Shown here: positions 22,301 through 32,292 of the stretch, piece after piece
Numbering within the stretch: the first letter of the stretch is position 1
Layout of the letters: each line of letters opens with the position of its first letter
Assembly: GCA_002633005.1 (NCBI GenBank)
Contig: NMRA01000080.1
Span: 403,291-467,290, forward strand
Length of the DNA stretch: 64,000 nucleotides
Direction: 5' to 3'
Source of the DNA: Phoronis australis
Taxonomy: Eukaryota; Phoronida; Phoronidae
Translations under genes and position numbers: made by a program
Notes under the pieces: model-generated
What the model was told of the DNA's origin: nothing
What the model saw: the letters and a program-made list of their open reading frames with translations, nothing else
The model's database searches: none

Positions 22301-23882
22301 CCCCAGTTACTGAATTGTGTTCCGCAGATGCAAGAAACTAAATTGAAAACATAAGATCACGCAAGATATCACCATGCATTACAAACAAACGTGATCACCC
22401 TACCTTTTCTAGCAAGTATCTTGGGTCTACAGAATGCAGCCCAAATTACAACTGGGTCTTTCAAAAGGTGGTGCTATATTTAGCATTTACCAAAGGTGTC
22501 TTATGTTTGGCTGTAAGCTGACCATAAGCCTGTGCTCAATGTCACCTTGTTTTGTTTCGATACAAATTTCAAAGTATTTCAAATGATTTTCGCATGTTTA
22601 AAATTGTCCACCATAGCTTCAAACAAAACAAAGACAATTTCAATGAAACTTTACTGTATGTCCACTTTTAGGAGCCACCGCAGTGGCCAGCCTTCTCATA
22701 CTGGTTACTCAACATCATTGAGCAGAACCTTGGCACTGCATCCTTCCAGCGCACTTTGTCGCGTCTCCCTGAGGTCATAGCATTCTTCCTTCTCAAGCAG
22801 TGGCATGAGGTCCCCAGTGAAGACCAGTTACAGAGACTAGTGCAGTTGGTGCTGGATTACTGCAAGTTGGACGAGTTACCTCAACCGGAAGGGTATGTGT
22901 TAGTGGCCTTGTATTGTCAGTGACAAACTGAGGGCGTGTCTTGTCAAGAAATTATCGTGGTTTCCTCACAACAGTTTATAAATTAGCACACCTCGGCGTT
23001 GTAATCTTTCTAAAGTCGAGTATCCTGACATAGAAAGATGAGCACTGGTAATGGCATGTTACGTCGTGACGTCACATGTTGAGAAATGATGGGTTGTTAA
23101 TGAAGGGGCTAGAAATGTTTGCAGAATTTGGCTGAAGCTTGTGTTTGTAGGGAGTTGTGCTGGAACGAAAATAAAATAGGTGTTGGAATGCTGTGCAGTA
23201 TAAAGAAAAATGAAAGTCGGTACCAAAATATATTAAAATATTCCCCACGTTTCGAGTGGTAAGCTGTTTATCATGGGCATGATACAGACTGCCGAGTAGA
23301 AAGATATATACATGTAAAGTAGCACCGGTGACCGTATGCTGATACACAATAGGTAATAGGAACAATATCGGTCGCAACAACCAACAGTGGGGTACGCATA
23401 ACGTAATGATATTTATAGGCGGGTTGCCAGATGTCCACTCACAGAGAAAGTGCAAGGCCAAGTTAATTGCCAAATTAAATACCCAGTCCAAATGTTTAAA
23501 CAAGGACATGTGGTATACTATGTCACTACAAGTCTGTAATGAATAGACTGCAGTAGTTACAGATCCGTTTCTGTTTAGATCCTTCTCCTCATCACACATA
23601 TATCACGATAGTTTTTTAGTTTTCCCCCATTACTATGCTGTCAACTTATCACAGAAATGTCAGCATCACAAACTGTCCATAACCTTTGACCTTTGTCTTC
23701 TCAGCCCATCTTGTCCACTAGTTTTTGAGATGGAAACAAGAGTGGAAATTTGATTTCATGTTCTTACAATAACGCTAAAGAGTTGGATGGCAGTTGTTTG
23801 TTATTGAATTGATATTTCTTGTTACAGGCACCAGGCCAAAAACCCGAGAACTCTAAAAATACGAGGATTGCTCTGGAGGTGA
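10225..23882 (+). CDS. JmjC/cupin_8 Fe(II)/2-oxoglutarate dioxygenase, eight exons, 348 aa (whole-gene span)
   Basis: Joining 10225-10315, 12300-12433, 15803-15934, 16547-16625, 18947-19169, 21070-21181, 22672-22892 and 23828-23882 gives 1047 nt: 348 codons plus TGA. All introns are GT-AG and every phase matches. The N-terminus (LSKEEFNRKYLEAG then VPVIIQGATQDWP) is the usual lead-in of cupin_8 hydroxylases. The metal site is H149-F-D151 and H229 in FPAFWWH; K164 in GRKEVRLF would contact 2-oxoglutarate and N241 sits after the distal His. The His-to-His distance (80) and His-to-Lys distance (15) equal those of FIH (H199, K214, H279), and DNPDLKRYPNF resembles both FIH and TYW5. The last 90 residues are helical, like the dimerisation end of FIH. 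It probably hydroxylates protein or tRNA; the substrate is unknown. FIH's T196 is replaced by E146, so it is not simply an FIH orthologue. Confidence 0.92.
10634..11537. mobile_element. non-autonomous Mutator-like (or foldback) DNA transposon, 904 bp
   Basis: Terminal inverted repeats of 255 bp (10634-10888 and 11283-11537) match at roughly 97% with no net indel. They begin TAGGCAATGACCATCGCC. A 9-bp duplication AGTGTGTCC lies immediately outside (10625-10633 and 11538-11546). Long TIRs with 9-bp target duplications are characteristic of Mutator-like elements. Each TIR carries a subterminal hairpin, CATCGCCTCTG...CAGAGGCGATG (left copy 10645-10677). The interior (10889-11282) has no transposase. 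High arm identity and an exact duplication indicate recent insertion. Confidence 0.9.
11775..11810. repeat. short inverted repeat (10-bp arms) in intron 1
   Basis: GCTGGGCGAG at 11775-11784 pairs with CTCGCCCAGC at 11801-11810. The same GCTGGGCGAG occurs at about 10483-10492, on the other side of the foldback element. Possibly a relict of an older element interrupted by the later one. Confidence 0.5.
12093..12172. repeat. 12-bp minisatellite, about 7 units
   Basis: Near-perfect tandem copies of TTGGGATATATA; the last unit degenerates to TTGGGATACGTA. Homogeneity suggests recent expansion and likely length polymorphism. Confidence 0.95.
12300..12433 (+). CDS. JmjC gene exon 2
   Basis: Codes residues 31-75, beginning G-VPVIIQGATQDWPAV and ending EDYR in phase 0. 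Acceptor GTATAG|G, donor CGG|GTATGT. Confidence 0.92.
12628..15093. mobile_element. hAT-like non-autonomous element in intron 2
   Basis: The ends are GGGCTCGA (12628) and TCGAGCCCTG (15084-15093), complementary and resembling CAGGGCTCGA-type hAT termini. GATTGAA flanks both ends (12621-12627 and 15094-15100), although the left end has lost its leading CA, so the exact duplication length is uncertain. Subterminal repeats CAGGTCGCATTT and CAGCTCGCATTT recur at 12651-12732 and 14970-15075. The 2.2-kb interior has no transposase-like frame. Confidence 0.65.
15803..15934 (+). CDS. JmjC gene exon 3
   Basis: Codes residues 76-119 (AGRKYCIRKTTLGQYIADL...YLAVQNMKQTFPQLQ), phase 0 on both sides. Acceptor TTCCAG|G, donor CAG|GTAATT. 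The YLAVQN..KQTFPQL block parallels the YLRSLGED..KQFPLL region of TYW5. Confidence 0.93.
16547..16625 (+). CDS. JmjC gene exon 4
   Basis: Codes residues 120-145, including PEYVGKVHMGPYLWIALKGH, then one base of codon 146. Acceptor TTTCAG|A, donor ACG|GTATGG. This is the strand leading into the metal-binding HxD. Confidence 0.92.
17100..18810. repeat. tandem higher-order repeat in intron 4, about 155-bp modules
   Basis: Modules start with GTGCC.CCTAGTGGC.ATTTT and proceed through a GTATCT-C block to TTTATNAAATTTGGCA. Three module types alternate, giving a period near 460 bp: copies start near 17101, 17560 and 18267, with a non-repeat interruption at about 17790-18060. Copies are strongly diverged, so the array is old. 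The frequent short open frames here are artefacts of the repeat. Confidence 0.8.
17294..17307 (-). promoter_or_regulatory. CTCF-like core match CCACTAGGTGGCAC
   Basis: Exact match to the vertebrate CTCF core consensus CCASYAGRKGGCRS, on the minus strand. The same site recurs at 17743-17756, and a variant CCACTAGAGGGCAC lies at 17602-17615. A one-mismatch copy lies near 18469-18482. Binding is not shown; the repeat module itself may simply have this sequence. Confidence 0.35.
18947..19169 (+). CDS. JmjC gene exon 5 (proximal metal ligands)
   Basis: Codes residues 146-219 and two bases of codon 220. Contains CHFDPDDN with H149 and D151, GRKEVRLF with K164, and DNPDLKRYPNFENTTC. Acceptor TTACAG|A, donor ACAT|GTAAGT. 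Confidence 0.95.
19968..20537. mobile_element. Harbinger-like non-autonomous element in intron 5
   Basis: The terminal inverted repeats begin GGGCTGTTCCAG and extend about 35 bp, through AAAATCTG to a G-rich run. Both ends are flanked by TTA (19965-19967 and 20538-20540), matching the TWA target of PIF/Harbinger. Inside, CAACCACCC(G/A)TAATTTTT-like segments repeat near both ends. No transposase. Confidence 0.75.
20946..20999. repeat. short inverted repeat with CACTAGGTGGCGC arms
   Basis: CACTAGGTGGCGCTA near 20948-20962 pairs with TAGCGCCACCTAT near 20987-20999, with a loop of about 25 bases. The arm is within one base of the CTCF core consensus. It could be a tiny MITE or a remnant of the intron 4 repeat. 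Confidence 0.5.
21070..21181 (+). CDS. JmjC gene exon 6 (distal metal ligand)
   Basis: Codes residues 220-257. LYFPAFWWHQV carries the distal histidine H229, and CISINIFFGDEG closes the cupin fold. Acceptor TTGCAG|T, donor ATG|GTAAGT, phase 0 at the end. Confidence 0.95.
21649..21722 (+). repeat. tRNA-like SINE head or tRNA relic in intron 6
   Basis: CAGTGTGGCCTGG and CCAGGTCACACTG pair end to end. Between them lies a perfect B-box GGTTCAAGTCC (21697-21707) within a GTGGG/CCCAC T-stem. TGGCCTGG resembles an A-box, but the D arm does not fold normally. Probably the promoter part of a tRNA-derived SINE rather than a working tRNA gene. Confidence 0.5.
21839..21861. repeat. perfect 10-bp hairpin GTCTGATACA
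   Basis: GTCTGATACA, loop ACG, TGTATCAGAC. It lies about 115 bases downstream of the tRNA-like segment. Function unknown. Confidence 0.6.
22672..22892 (+). CDS. JmjC gene exon 7
   Basis: Codes residues 258-330 and two bases of codon 331: EPPQWPAFSYWLLNIIEQ..., predicted helices ending LDYCKLDELPQPE. Corresponds to the C-terminal helical region of FIH/TYW5-like proteins. Acceptor TTTTAG|G, donor AAGG|GTATGT. Confidence 0.9.
23195..23480 (-). repeat. possible Penelope-like element terminal fragment in intron 7
   Basis: On the minus strand CCATGATAAACAGCTTACCA is followed by a CGAAACGTGG block and then TTAATAT. This resembles the GATGA-stem-CGAAACGT signature common near the ends of Penelope-like elements, and 33551-33830 is similar. 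The open frame across it (23072-23599, minus) has no recognised domain. Confidence 0.35.
23828..23882 (+). CDS. JmjC gene exon 8 (C-terminus)
   Basis: Codes G331 (split) to R348 (HQAKNPRTLKIRGLLWR) and TGA at 23880-23882. Acceptor GTTACAG|G. Short and basic; supported mainly by exact phase continuity. Confidence 0.8.
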
Positions 23883-25414
23883 TACCAACTTACGTCCTAT
23901 TAGTTGTGCTGTGATAACTGCTTGCTGGACACCAATATAATTGGAGAATCATAGGATTTTAATGGACATGTGAATTGATGTTTGCATAGACTATGCTTTA
24001 AAAAAGCACCATTAAGAGACTTAGACCAGGCTGTCTAGGGAAGCTGCACCTAGAAGTGCAGTCACCAGATGGCATCACCATGTCATCCATAAGTTACCTG
24101 ACCTAAAATTGCCAAACATGTCATGGATATCGACAACATTTCATGAGTGTGTCGAAAAAATAGTGCGACAATTTACAAGAATGGGAAGCAGAAGTTATCA
24201 AATTAGCCGAAATGGTTGTTTGGTTTTTGATGACAAATAATTCAAGACAATGTCATGCCTTTTTTGTCTGAAAATGCCGCATCTGGTTACATGTGGAAAT
24301 AATCTGACCGGATCTAAGTAAGATAATGTGCTATTGTTGCCTTACTGTTGGTGCTCTGGGACTAATTGGGATTGACAAGCACAGGAGTTATTTGACAATT
24401 GGGGTAAACCACTCTTGACGCATTGCAACCACAGTATGCAAATTGGCGAGCTATTAAGCTACTTTCACAAAATGTGAACAAGTTATTTATCAGTGTCAAG
24501 ATAAGCAATGCTGTGTGCATGGCCATATTGAAGTTAATACTGAGGCTTTAAGACCAATCCAAAGCCAGGAATTTAGAAAGGAACCATGTGTAACTACGAC
24601 TGGAGAGTGATAAGATTTATCAGTGAGATACGTGTATGATACCCACACAATACCATGATATTTTTATCTGTATTGTTGTTTAAAGTCATGCAAATTTCAG
24701 TATACTTCTGCAGCATAGAGACATTTATTTATAAACGGAATGAACAAAACTGAAACTGGCCGGGCCTTACAGACGACGGTTCCCAAAGGTGGTGCTGCTT
24801 GGGGCTTAAGACTTGTTCACTGATTGAGCTAATGTCAACATCACTTTTACTCAGAAAAGTTAAGATGGTAATACCAATGAATGTGATGACCAAAAAAATA
24901 TAAGTAATTAAATGAAGTGTGAGTTATTTTGTATTTCTGTTGCAGCCTTGTAAGGAATTCTGACTAACTCCCACCCCCCCTCGTTCATTGCACAGTGGTA
25001 TGTGGGTGCCGTGCTTTCCACCTCCCCTCCTCCCCACGATCGCCAATAATTTCGCATTTGGCCCCACCTTTGAACTACTTCTGATTCATGTATTGTTTCG
25101 CGAGCCATTCCTCACCTGGTCTCTGAGGTTCAGGATTGGAGTTTGGTCCTCAGGTATGGAGTTTGCTCACCAGTTATGGTGCTCATTTGTAGTGATGCGT
25201 ATGATGATTCCAGAGACATTACAGGAAACAGAAAACATCAGCCATAGGTTAGTACATGATAATCCTGGAGTTAGATGTTAATAAAATGACAAAAATTAAG
25301 TAAAACAAAAACATAAAAACCAAATGATAAGATACTGCAGTTGCTACAAAAATAAGATTACATGATAGAATGTGTGAACAAGTTTGAATAGTAAGATACA
25401 AGTGTAGTGGACAT
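23883..25414. other. 3' flank of the JmjC gene; no further gene seen
   Basis: Presumably includes the 3' UTR. The first AATAAA I find is at about 25280, giving a UTR of up to 1.4 kb, but that assignment is weak. No coding signal. Confidence 0.45.
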
Positions 25415-25645
25415 AATCCACTATTAAACCTTAGCCAGTCTAGATTTGACGAAACCCAAATTACTAGAATCCTTAATACTATCCTCCAATGAATTCCACA
25501 ATATGGATACACCAAATCTCAGATTATTTAACCCATATTTAATGGTATTAACACGAGGTATATCAAGTACTATATTGCCTCTCAGATAATAGGGAGATGA
25601 TCTGTGAGTAAACATCGGACATATAAGTGGGAACATAACACACAA
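25415..25645 (-). pseudogene. LINE polyprotein C-terminal fragment (CR1/L2/Rex-like)
   Basis: The minus-strand frame reads FTHRSSPYYLRGN...LDIPRVNT...GLNNLRFGVSILWNSL...FVKSRL. This matches the conserved extreme C-terminus of CR1-group LINE proteins (YxLR, PRxNT, G+xS+RF, WNSLP, FK). The fragment is 5'-truncated, as is usual for LINEs. Confidence 0.75.
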
Positions 25646-26354
25646 GTCATTTATACATCAGGATAACAATAAGTTTAAATCAAGTTTTGGTAGAGGAACA
25701 TTTGATTAATCTGTTTTAAGAGAACACCATAATCAACATGAAGATCAGTGATATTGAAAACCGTGACGGGATTGTGCAATTTGTACTGCGTTTGGTGTTT
25801 GATGGTCTGGGAGGCGTGGCCCTGGAATCATTTCCACCCCTGGGAATATTTTATGTTAAAAAGGTCCATAAGACACGAAAAATAAAACGTCGTTGGCATG
25901 CACGGACATGCTCCCTGTCAAAATTGTGGTTGGCTCCCCCTTACAACACGCTCAATCCGCAGTGTAAAGATTCACAGGTACTGACGCGCGTCGCGCGCTT
26001 TTCTTGCTTTTTCTGTTTTTAGAATGCCTCCGTATTTAGATTTTCATTAAATTACAATTTACATATTTAATAAACGGTACTACCGTACTCGTCGGGGTTA
26101 ACACCCAGGACCCTGAAACTGCGTTTCTTCAGGGATTTAACACTGAAGAAAAAGCTGTCAAAATCGAAAAGTGATTGAATTCATCCAAAACAGCTATGAA
26201 ACCGCGTTCCGTCTAAAAAAGAGGTAAGGAGTCTATATCCAATTAAATTTGGTCTCGACTAGTTCCTTACTCAAGTGAAAAGTGGTCTTTGGGTTTGCGA
26301 AGAACTGACAATTTCGTTATTAAAATCATGCTCGGCACGCAATATGACACGCCA
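25646..26354. other. intergenic; no supported gene
   Basis: A 94-codon open frame (25738-26022) shows no recognised domain. The remainder is unremarkable. Confidence 0.45.
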
Positions 26355-26383
26355 CATAGGCGGATTTAGGGGGGGGGGGGGGG

Positions 26384-26452
26384 NNNNNNNNNNNNNNNNN
26401 NNNNNNNNNNNNNNNNNNNNNNNNNNNNNNNNNNNNNNNNNNNNNNNNNNNN
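26384..26452. other. assembly gap (69 N)
   Basis: The gap begins inside a poly-G run, so it is probably a sequencing failure. The missing length is not known. Confidence 0.98.
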
Positions 26453-26780
26453 TGAGTGACGATGAAAAAACAGAAGCTGCTGGTAAGACGTGAATTTTAA
26501 TCGAAGCCTTAGTGAATCACTCAGAAACTCGCAATACTCTCTTTGTCAAACCTTATCTTAAGACGATTTCCAAAGCAATCCCGTCATTATTGCCAACACG
26601 AAAAATGGATTTGGTCTATTGGGCATTTGAAGACTATTTCAAATACGACAAATTTGTTAAGAACTGATGGCACAAAATATAAAACGTGTAATAAGCATTA
26701 CAAAAAGAAGTAAGTTTCGCGCGCAAACGCTGTGGATCATAAACAAGTAGGTCTTTTAGCATGAGACAAGTGTTAAATCG

Positions 26781-26840
26781 TGGTGGTGTAGTGGTAACGC
26801 ACGCGCGCTCTATCCGTCAGGTTGTGGTTCGAGTCTTTGG
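26781..26840 (+). repeat. tRNA-like sequence embedded in element A1
   Basis: TGGTGGTGTAGTGGTAACGC resembles a tRNA D-arm/A-box, and GGTTCGAGTC (26826-26835) is a near-perfect B-box, with the usual spacing. The equivalent block is present in copy A2 (58021-58083, minus), so it is part of the element rather than a chance insertion. Confidence 0.6.
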
Positions 26841-27090
26841 TACTTGCAGTTTTTCCTGTTTGACACGTTCTCCGTTTTTTGCCTTTTTTTCTTGGATAAT
26901 ACTTCAGGAACCAAGGAAAATGCTTGATTTTTAGAGGTAAAAACAAAAAAATTTCCTGGGCGGGAGGGGGGGCAAACCCTCCCCCCATTCGGTGCTATGC
27001 GCTTCTACAATCGTTCAGTTTGCGCAAATGCTTGCAGCCGGACAAAATGTTGCCCCCCCCTTGTGATATCCTAGGTCCGCCACTGCGCCA

Positions 27091-28680
27091 TAACAAACCA
27101 ACTTGAAGAGCCCTGCGCTCAAGCAAAAACAAACTGTCTGTTCTTTTGAAGCCCTGAAAGCGCCTCACCATTTTGACCGAGCAACAATTTGAGATCGATT
27201 TCATAGCTGTAAGTGGCTTAAATATAAAGTAAACTTGTGATCGGAGGCCGGTTTACGTATGTCCGTCTGCTTTAAGATCAAAATCGGTCACGTAATATTC
27301 CCTTCACAAAGAACTTGATTTCATCCGTTAATAACAAGAACATCTAAACCATCGGCCACTTGCGAAAACACTTGATTGAGGTCGACTTACCTCTAAAATT
27401 ACGAACTCGAAAAAAGCGTGTGTATGCGTAGTTGCCTGTAACTTGAGTTGCGCTGTCATTCGGCAACAGTTCAAGGTTGGTTGAGCGTGGTAACGATTTT
27501 AAATCTCAAAACACTTCGATTGAGAAATTAAAATTGGATGAAGTAATAAATTTTTATCGAGGGCGTGATTGTCGGCAGCAAAAGAGGGTGGATTGACGCA
27601 CGGTGGAGGAAGGGCGCTGCACTTAACAAAGAGTAAGTGCGAGATAAGCACACAAGGGCAATATACGCATACTTAATTAGCTCATTGATTGAGGTCATGT
27701 ATTCTGCTCAGTCTCTGACCCGTCATAAAACTAATTATATAACTTAACTGTTTTAATTGAGGGAGCACAACTGAAATCGGGGGTGATTTTTGACATGTTT
27801 TTTGAATTCATGGCGCAAAATCATGCTAAATCATACCTCACACCTGCGACTTCTTTGACTTTGCACGTTTTTGTGCAATCGCATAATTATGTGTATGGTA
27901 AAGCTGTGTTGTGCAGCGCCTTTAATTTATTCATCTCAACGGAAACCAATTACCCTGCCCTGATAAGCTGAGCACAGCTTAACAGTAGTTTATGACTTTC
28001 TGATGCTAAGCGTGAGATATATCATCGATAATGAGGTGCAAAACTTGTCTTCATCCTTGAAGAGAAAAAAATATTTGCTGACCACTGTTAACAAAATTAT
28101 TTTTGAAAATAACGACCAAATTACTTGGCAGCAGGGAATCTTTGTAGTCTAGTTGCCGACCCAATAGCCCCTGCAATGTTTTTTGTTGGAATATATTTAA
28201 TGTTATCATTAGAACAAGATGAGCTTGATTGCACTTTTTGCAACTTTGAGCATTTTTACGATTCAAGATGGCGGGTGCCGCCATTTTGAATCAAAGCCCA
28301 TTTCCTCATTTTCAACTAGACGACGTACAATGAGGTCATGCAAAAATCGCTTATACCATTTTCTGTGATGCATAATACATTTCTGATTTTATATTGTTGA
28401 TGCAGGGTCATTCTTAAGGCCAAACCAGAGGTCAATGGTCAAAACTTCTCAGCATCCTTCTGGTTAATTTAGTATTTCCTTTCATTCAAGAAAGAAGATA
28501 ACTGGACGAGCACGATTGGATAAACATCGCGGAGGAGCTACAGAGGCATAGACATCCCTTCACTGACCAGCGTCTATAATAGCTGCAACGGCCGAGTAGT
28601 TTCAGACATCGAGATTGTTCTGAACGAACTAATCATTGGGATTTTCGGTTTCTGTGAGCAGTGAATGTTACTAAGCAATT
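27091..28680. other. intergenic; no supported gene
   Basis: Short open frames only, with no domain resemblance or repeat structure that I recognise. Confidence 0.45.
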
Positions 28681-29270
28681 AGGAACAAGTCAAAACAAAG
28701 GAATTGCTGAAGAAGCTTTTCGTTGTCAAGGGGAAGGTCATCTATGGCGCTGCAGTGCTGTTCAGTTGTCTGTTTCTCATAGGACAGCGACATAGCGTTG
28801 ACATAACCCATGTCTTTCAGTCCCTACACAACGAATACGACAGTCTGAGAAAGGGTGGCAAGGCTATTTAACTCTGTCACGACTCCTTCTGCTCCAGACG
28901 TGTTGCTGATTTGATGCTGACCAGCTTCTGTAACGAGGTCGCCTGGACTGTCCCTGGAGCTACAGGGAGTTTGACTTTAAGCTTCGGCTCGCGACTGGTT
29001 CCCTATTCCCCTTCTGATAAATCCATGTTGTTTGAAAGATATGACCACACAGCTCCCTGCGCAAAGGATTTTGAGAGGACAAAGCAGCGAAAAGCTATGG
29101 AGGGCCTGGTATCTGCACCTTTCTTAACCGAGCACCATCCAACAACCTTTTACGTGTATGGAGCTATCGCCTTCCACACAACATCAGGTTGGTCAAGAAG
29201 AGACACTATGCAGTTACCCATTTTGAAGCATAAGTCAGACTTTACAGGTGTATGTTGAAAGCGGTGGAAG
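28681..29270 (+). pseudogene. unrecognised coding-like remnant
   Basis: One frame is nearly open: about 55 codons (VIYGAAVLFSCLFLIGQRHS...), a stop near 28869, then an open stretch to 29258 including MLTSFCNEVAWTVPG, RYDHTAPCAKDFERTKQRK and FHTTSGWSRRD. Composition and length look protein-like, but I cannot assign a family. It sits directly upstream of a LINE fragment and could be part of a mobile element or an inactivated lineage-specific gene. Confidence 0.35.
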
Positions 29271-29669
29271 AAGACGCCCATACCGTGAGAATCCTCAGTG
29301 AGAACACGTGATGTCTTGGTTTATGGGACATTGCGGATGCTAGCTGACCCCAGCATTCAACTGGAGAATGGAACGGTTATATTTAGCACAAAAACGGAAC
29401 AGTCTAGAGATTAGACCCCAAAAAGTGCAGTCAAATTCTCAAAATTCGCATAGTGTTAGGTTGCTACACAATATTTTATCTTTTTTTGGAAAGGAAAAGC
29501 TGGCAGACCTCATACTCTTAGAAACGAACATTCCAGAGTCGATCTGGTGTTGGGAGATTCTGGTGCGACCCTTTCTGAGTTTAGGAAAACTTCATGTGCA
29601 TTCGTCATGCCTATGTATCGGTAGACGAGTTATCAGATAGTGAATGTATACGTTTCACTTAATAACACG

Positions 29670-31150
29670 AAATCCCTAGTTTTCTAATATTCTTGTCGAC
29701 TCTGAAATGGCTTTTAACAGCGTTCCTTGGAAATCTGTACATCCATTTCTCACTTTGGCGAAGATATTTAAGATTCAGCGGATAAAAATATCCTAAATTC
29801 TGGTTGCAACGTCTGTGTTATATGAAAGAAATACCTTTTGCGTTTTACCTTCTCGGCGAGGATGTAAGCTAAGGGACCCGAACCTTTTACTGTTTTGATG
29901 TGTGCAGAAATACTGACGCTTGTGTTATGGGAAAATAAAGTTATTAACGGACTTCATCCATGGAGTCAAAGATTATTCAAAATGCCGATGACTGTGTTCT
30001 GACGGGCAAAGAAATGTCTGAAAAAACTTTGGGTCTTTTCAATCGTTATCCCAAGTTCTCCTGTTTAATCCTAATATTTAGGTAAGTGTATCCGAATCAA
30101 GGTCAATCGCTCTTACAAAAATATTGTTTTGTCACAATAGGAAAGGAAATGGACAACCGCCCTTTTTACTGAACGTTACTAGGAGTAACATTTACTGCTG
30201 ACTTGTTCCATATTATACACAATTATAATTTTGGTCGGAAGTTTCAAGAAATCGATAGATTGATTAATGTGTAACTTAAAAGAATTAAAATTGTCCTAAA
30301 CAAGATTACAATTATTAGATCAATCTTACTTATCAAATTAGTTCTTTTTACCACCCTCCCTGCAACTCTTTCGAAAATCTAAAATTAATTTTCTATAAAT
30401 CCGGTTGGGACGAAACAAATGATAGAATAGAATAGAATTGCAAGGAAAACTTTACTGCAAGGTCACTAAATGACATGGTGGATTAGCCGAAATTGAAATC
30501 ATCGGAGTTTATATCTCCGAAAAATGATGTCATTTGCACATGTATACATTTACTCAACCAAATCTCACTCTCGTCTACCTGTTATTATAATTTCCACTTT
30601 TCTCAGGATACTGAACTTTTATTTTATTTAGCAACGAACCTGTTATAGAAGCGGCGCCCTCTTTTTTGGCTTGAGGTCAGATATTTTTATGGTTATTTCT
30701 TTGCACAAAAGACTCATATACTCAATTAAAAAGTAAATCCCAAAATCTTGTGCCTACATTGTTTCTTCTGTTACCAGCTAACGAATACTTAGCTAAATAC
30801 AAATTAGCCCATTTCAACAGTTCATAATCTATTCTCTCAAGAGATTTTCAGATATCTTCCTTTTACTCTTCATAAGTTATGATTTGAACTTTTAAATCTT
30901 GCTGAAGCCTTCAAATATTATCTAGTTTTTATTCTTACTTGTGACATGCTTTTCCACAAGTAATTGATGTTTGCATAATCTGTGAATATCTAATTTGCTG
31001 GTTACACTCAACGAGGCAACTGCTGCCCAACAGTGTCTAAATTTCGTTGTTTAAACTCTCAAAATATCCCCTCAGAATTTAAATTATGAAGGGAAAATAT
31101 AACTGTCAGCGTCACGACTAGGCATATTATTAAAGATATATTTCGCTCCT
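29670..31150 (+). pseudogene. heavily decayed LINE (L1/Tx1-like) reverse transcriptase
   Basis: Broken frames recall an L1/Tx1-style polymerase. VDSEMAFNSVPWKSVHPFL stands for the usual VDFEKAFDSVxW block, then RRGCKLRDPNLLLF for RGCRQGDPLSPYLF, a DD-bearing stretch near 29985, GVTFTADLFHI for LGIxFTxDL, and weak similarity to downstream WERGI/RYI segments near 30650. Many stops and frameshifts make it clearly inactive and older than the 2.3-kb LINE. Confidence 0.6.
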
Positions 31151-31526
31151 GTTTAGCTTCCATTGTTCTTAACCGAAGTGCTTTGAGGTTTAAAAGCCTC
31201 ATCTGATTTCCAATTATTATCGAATGACCCGGCAACTCATGGTGATGTCACAGGCAAAGTGTACGTTCTTGCGTCATTTCCGGATCCGCAATATTATTAT
31301 TGTCCAGCCCCACTAAATTCGTTTTTGAGTCGCTTGCTTATGGTTTTCGTGTTCTTGTTGGTAAAGGGAAATAGAATCCCAATTAAGTTTGATAAAATGA
31401 TTGTTTTTCACTACTTCCAGCCGATTGCAAACAGGAGAAAGAGATTGACTTCTTAAGCTAAATGCCAACTGCCTAGAGCCAACGATTTTCGTTAGAAGGT
31501 GGACATGAGCATGTGATTTACAACTA
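31151..31526. other. intergenic; no supported gene
   Basis: No structure recognised. Confidence 0.4.
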
Positions 31527-31531
31527 TGACA

Positions 31532-31848
31532 CATAGGCGGATTTAAGGGGGGAGGCAGGGGTTCAGGAACCCCCCGCCTTCGCTGCCGCAAGCAAAATGA
31601 AACAAAAACAGCGTGAAGCGTGAGGAAATTTTGAGTTCAGTGAGCAGGACCGGCAGCGCTCAGACCAGAGATCGCAGCGGAATCGTGTTCCCGTTTTTTT
31701 CTAGTCCACCGATAGATTTTTTTAACAGAAGCTCCACATCCCCGGCCCCTGCAACTTTCGAGCCGCCTGTGTAAATACAATCGCGCTTTGTCCACTTCCT
31801 CGAGGCAACATGTTGCCCCCCCCCTTCTGGTATCCTAGATCCCCACTG
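31532..31848. mobile_element. hAT-like element A3, 317 bp, with 5-bp target duplication
   Basis: Starts CATAGGCGGATTTAAGG and ends TATCCTAGATCCCCACTG. It is flanked by TGACA (31527-31531 and 31849-31853). An internally deleted relative of A1/A2: the right end keeps the CAACATGTTGCCCCCCCC segment seen in A1. Confidence 0.85.
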
Positions 31849-31853
31849 TGACA

Positions 31854-32292
31854 TACATGTATCATCAATCATTGCTGCTATCTTCTGGTGACCTTGCCGG
31901 TCGTCATATTGTATGTTGTGTCTCGTCTAAGTTACATTCATATTAATTAATTAATTAATGTTTTTTAAAACATTGATTTTAAAAACTCTAAAGCACTTCG
32001 GTTCAGAATTCAACGTTGGGAGTCAAACCTAGATTACTGTGATATCATATACCAGTCATGAGCGCATTGCTGTCATCCAATTAGATTACAATACCAGGCA
32101 CCTTTAACCATAACCGGAGCATACAAATGATCCAACACAATTAAGGTCCTAAATAGTCTCAGCTGGGGTAAACTAAACTAGCTACTTGTCGTATACTTCA
32201 CGCATCTATTTATACTTGTAAAGTCTTAAACAACATGAATAACTATTCTAATAAAATCCTGTTTGACTCTTATAAGCGGCAATGCGCTGTGA
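31854..32292. other. intergenic; no supported gene
   Basis: Contains a short palindromic TTAATTAATTAATTAA run near 31943. Nothing else noted. Confidence 0.4.

Larger units (their letters stand above)
26355..27085. mobile_element. hAT-like element A1 with 5-bp target duplication
   Basis: Starts CATAGGCGGATTTAGG and ends CCTAGGTCCGCCACTG (terminal inverted repeats of about 16 bp). It is flanked by CGCCA (26350-26354 and 27086-27090). It contains an assembly gap (26384-26452), a coding relict in plus orientation and a tRNA-like block. It is the same family as 57793-58734 in the opposite orientation. The 5-bp duplication distinguishes it from classical 8-bp hAT families and fits the hAT5 grouping. 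Confidence 0.85.

Noticed and set aside
23072-23599. 175-codon open frame on the minus strand
   Set aside because: It lies in intron 7 of the JmjC gene, has no domain, and covers a Penelope-like scrap; length alone is not evidence.
26781-26840. Functional tRNA gene
   Set aside because: No proper acceptor stem, and the same block recurs inside another copy of the transposon.
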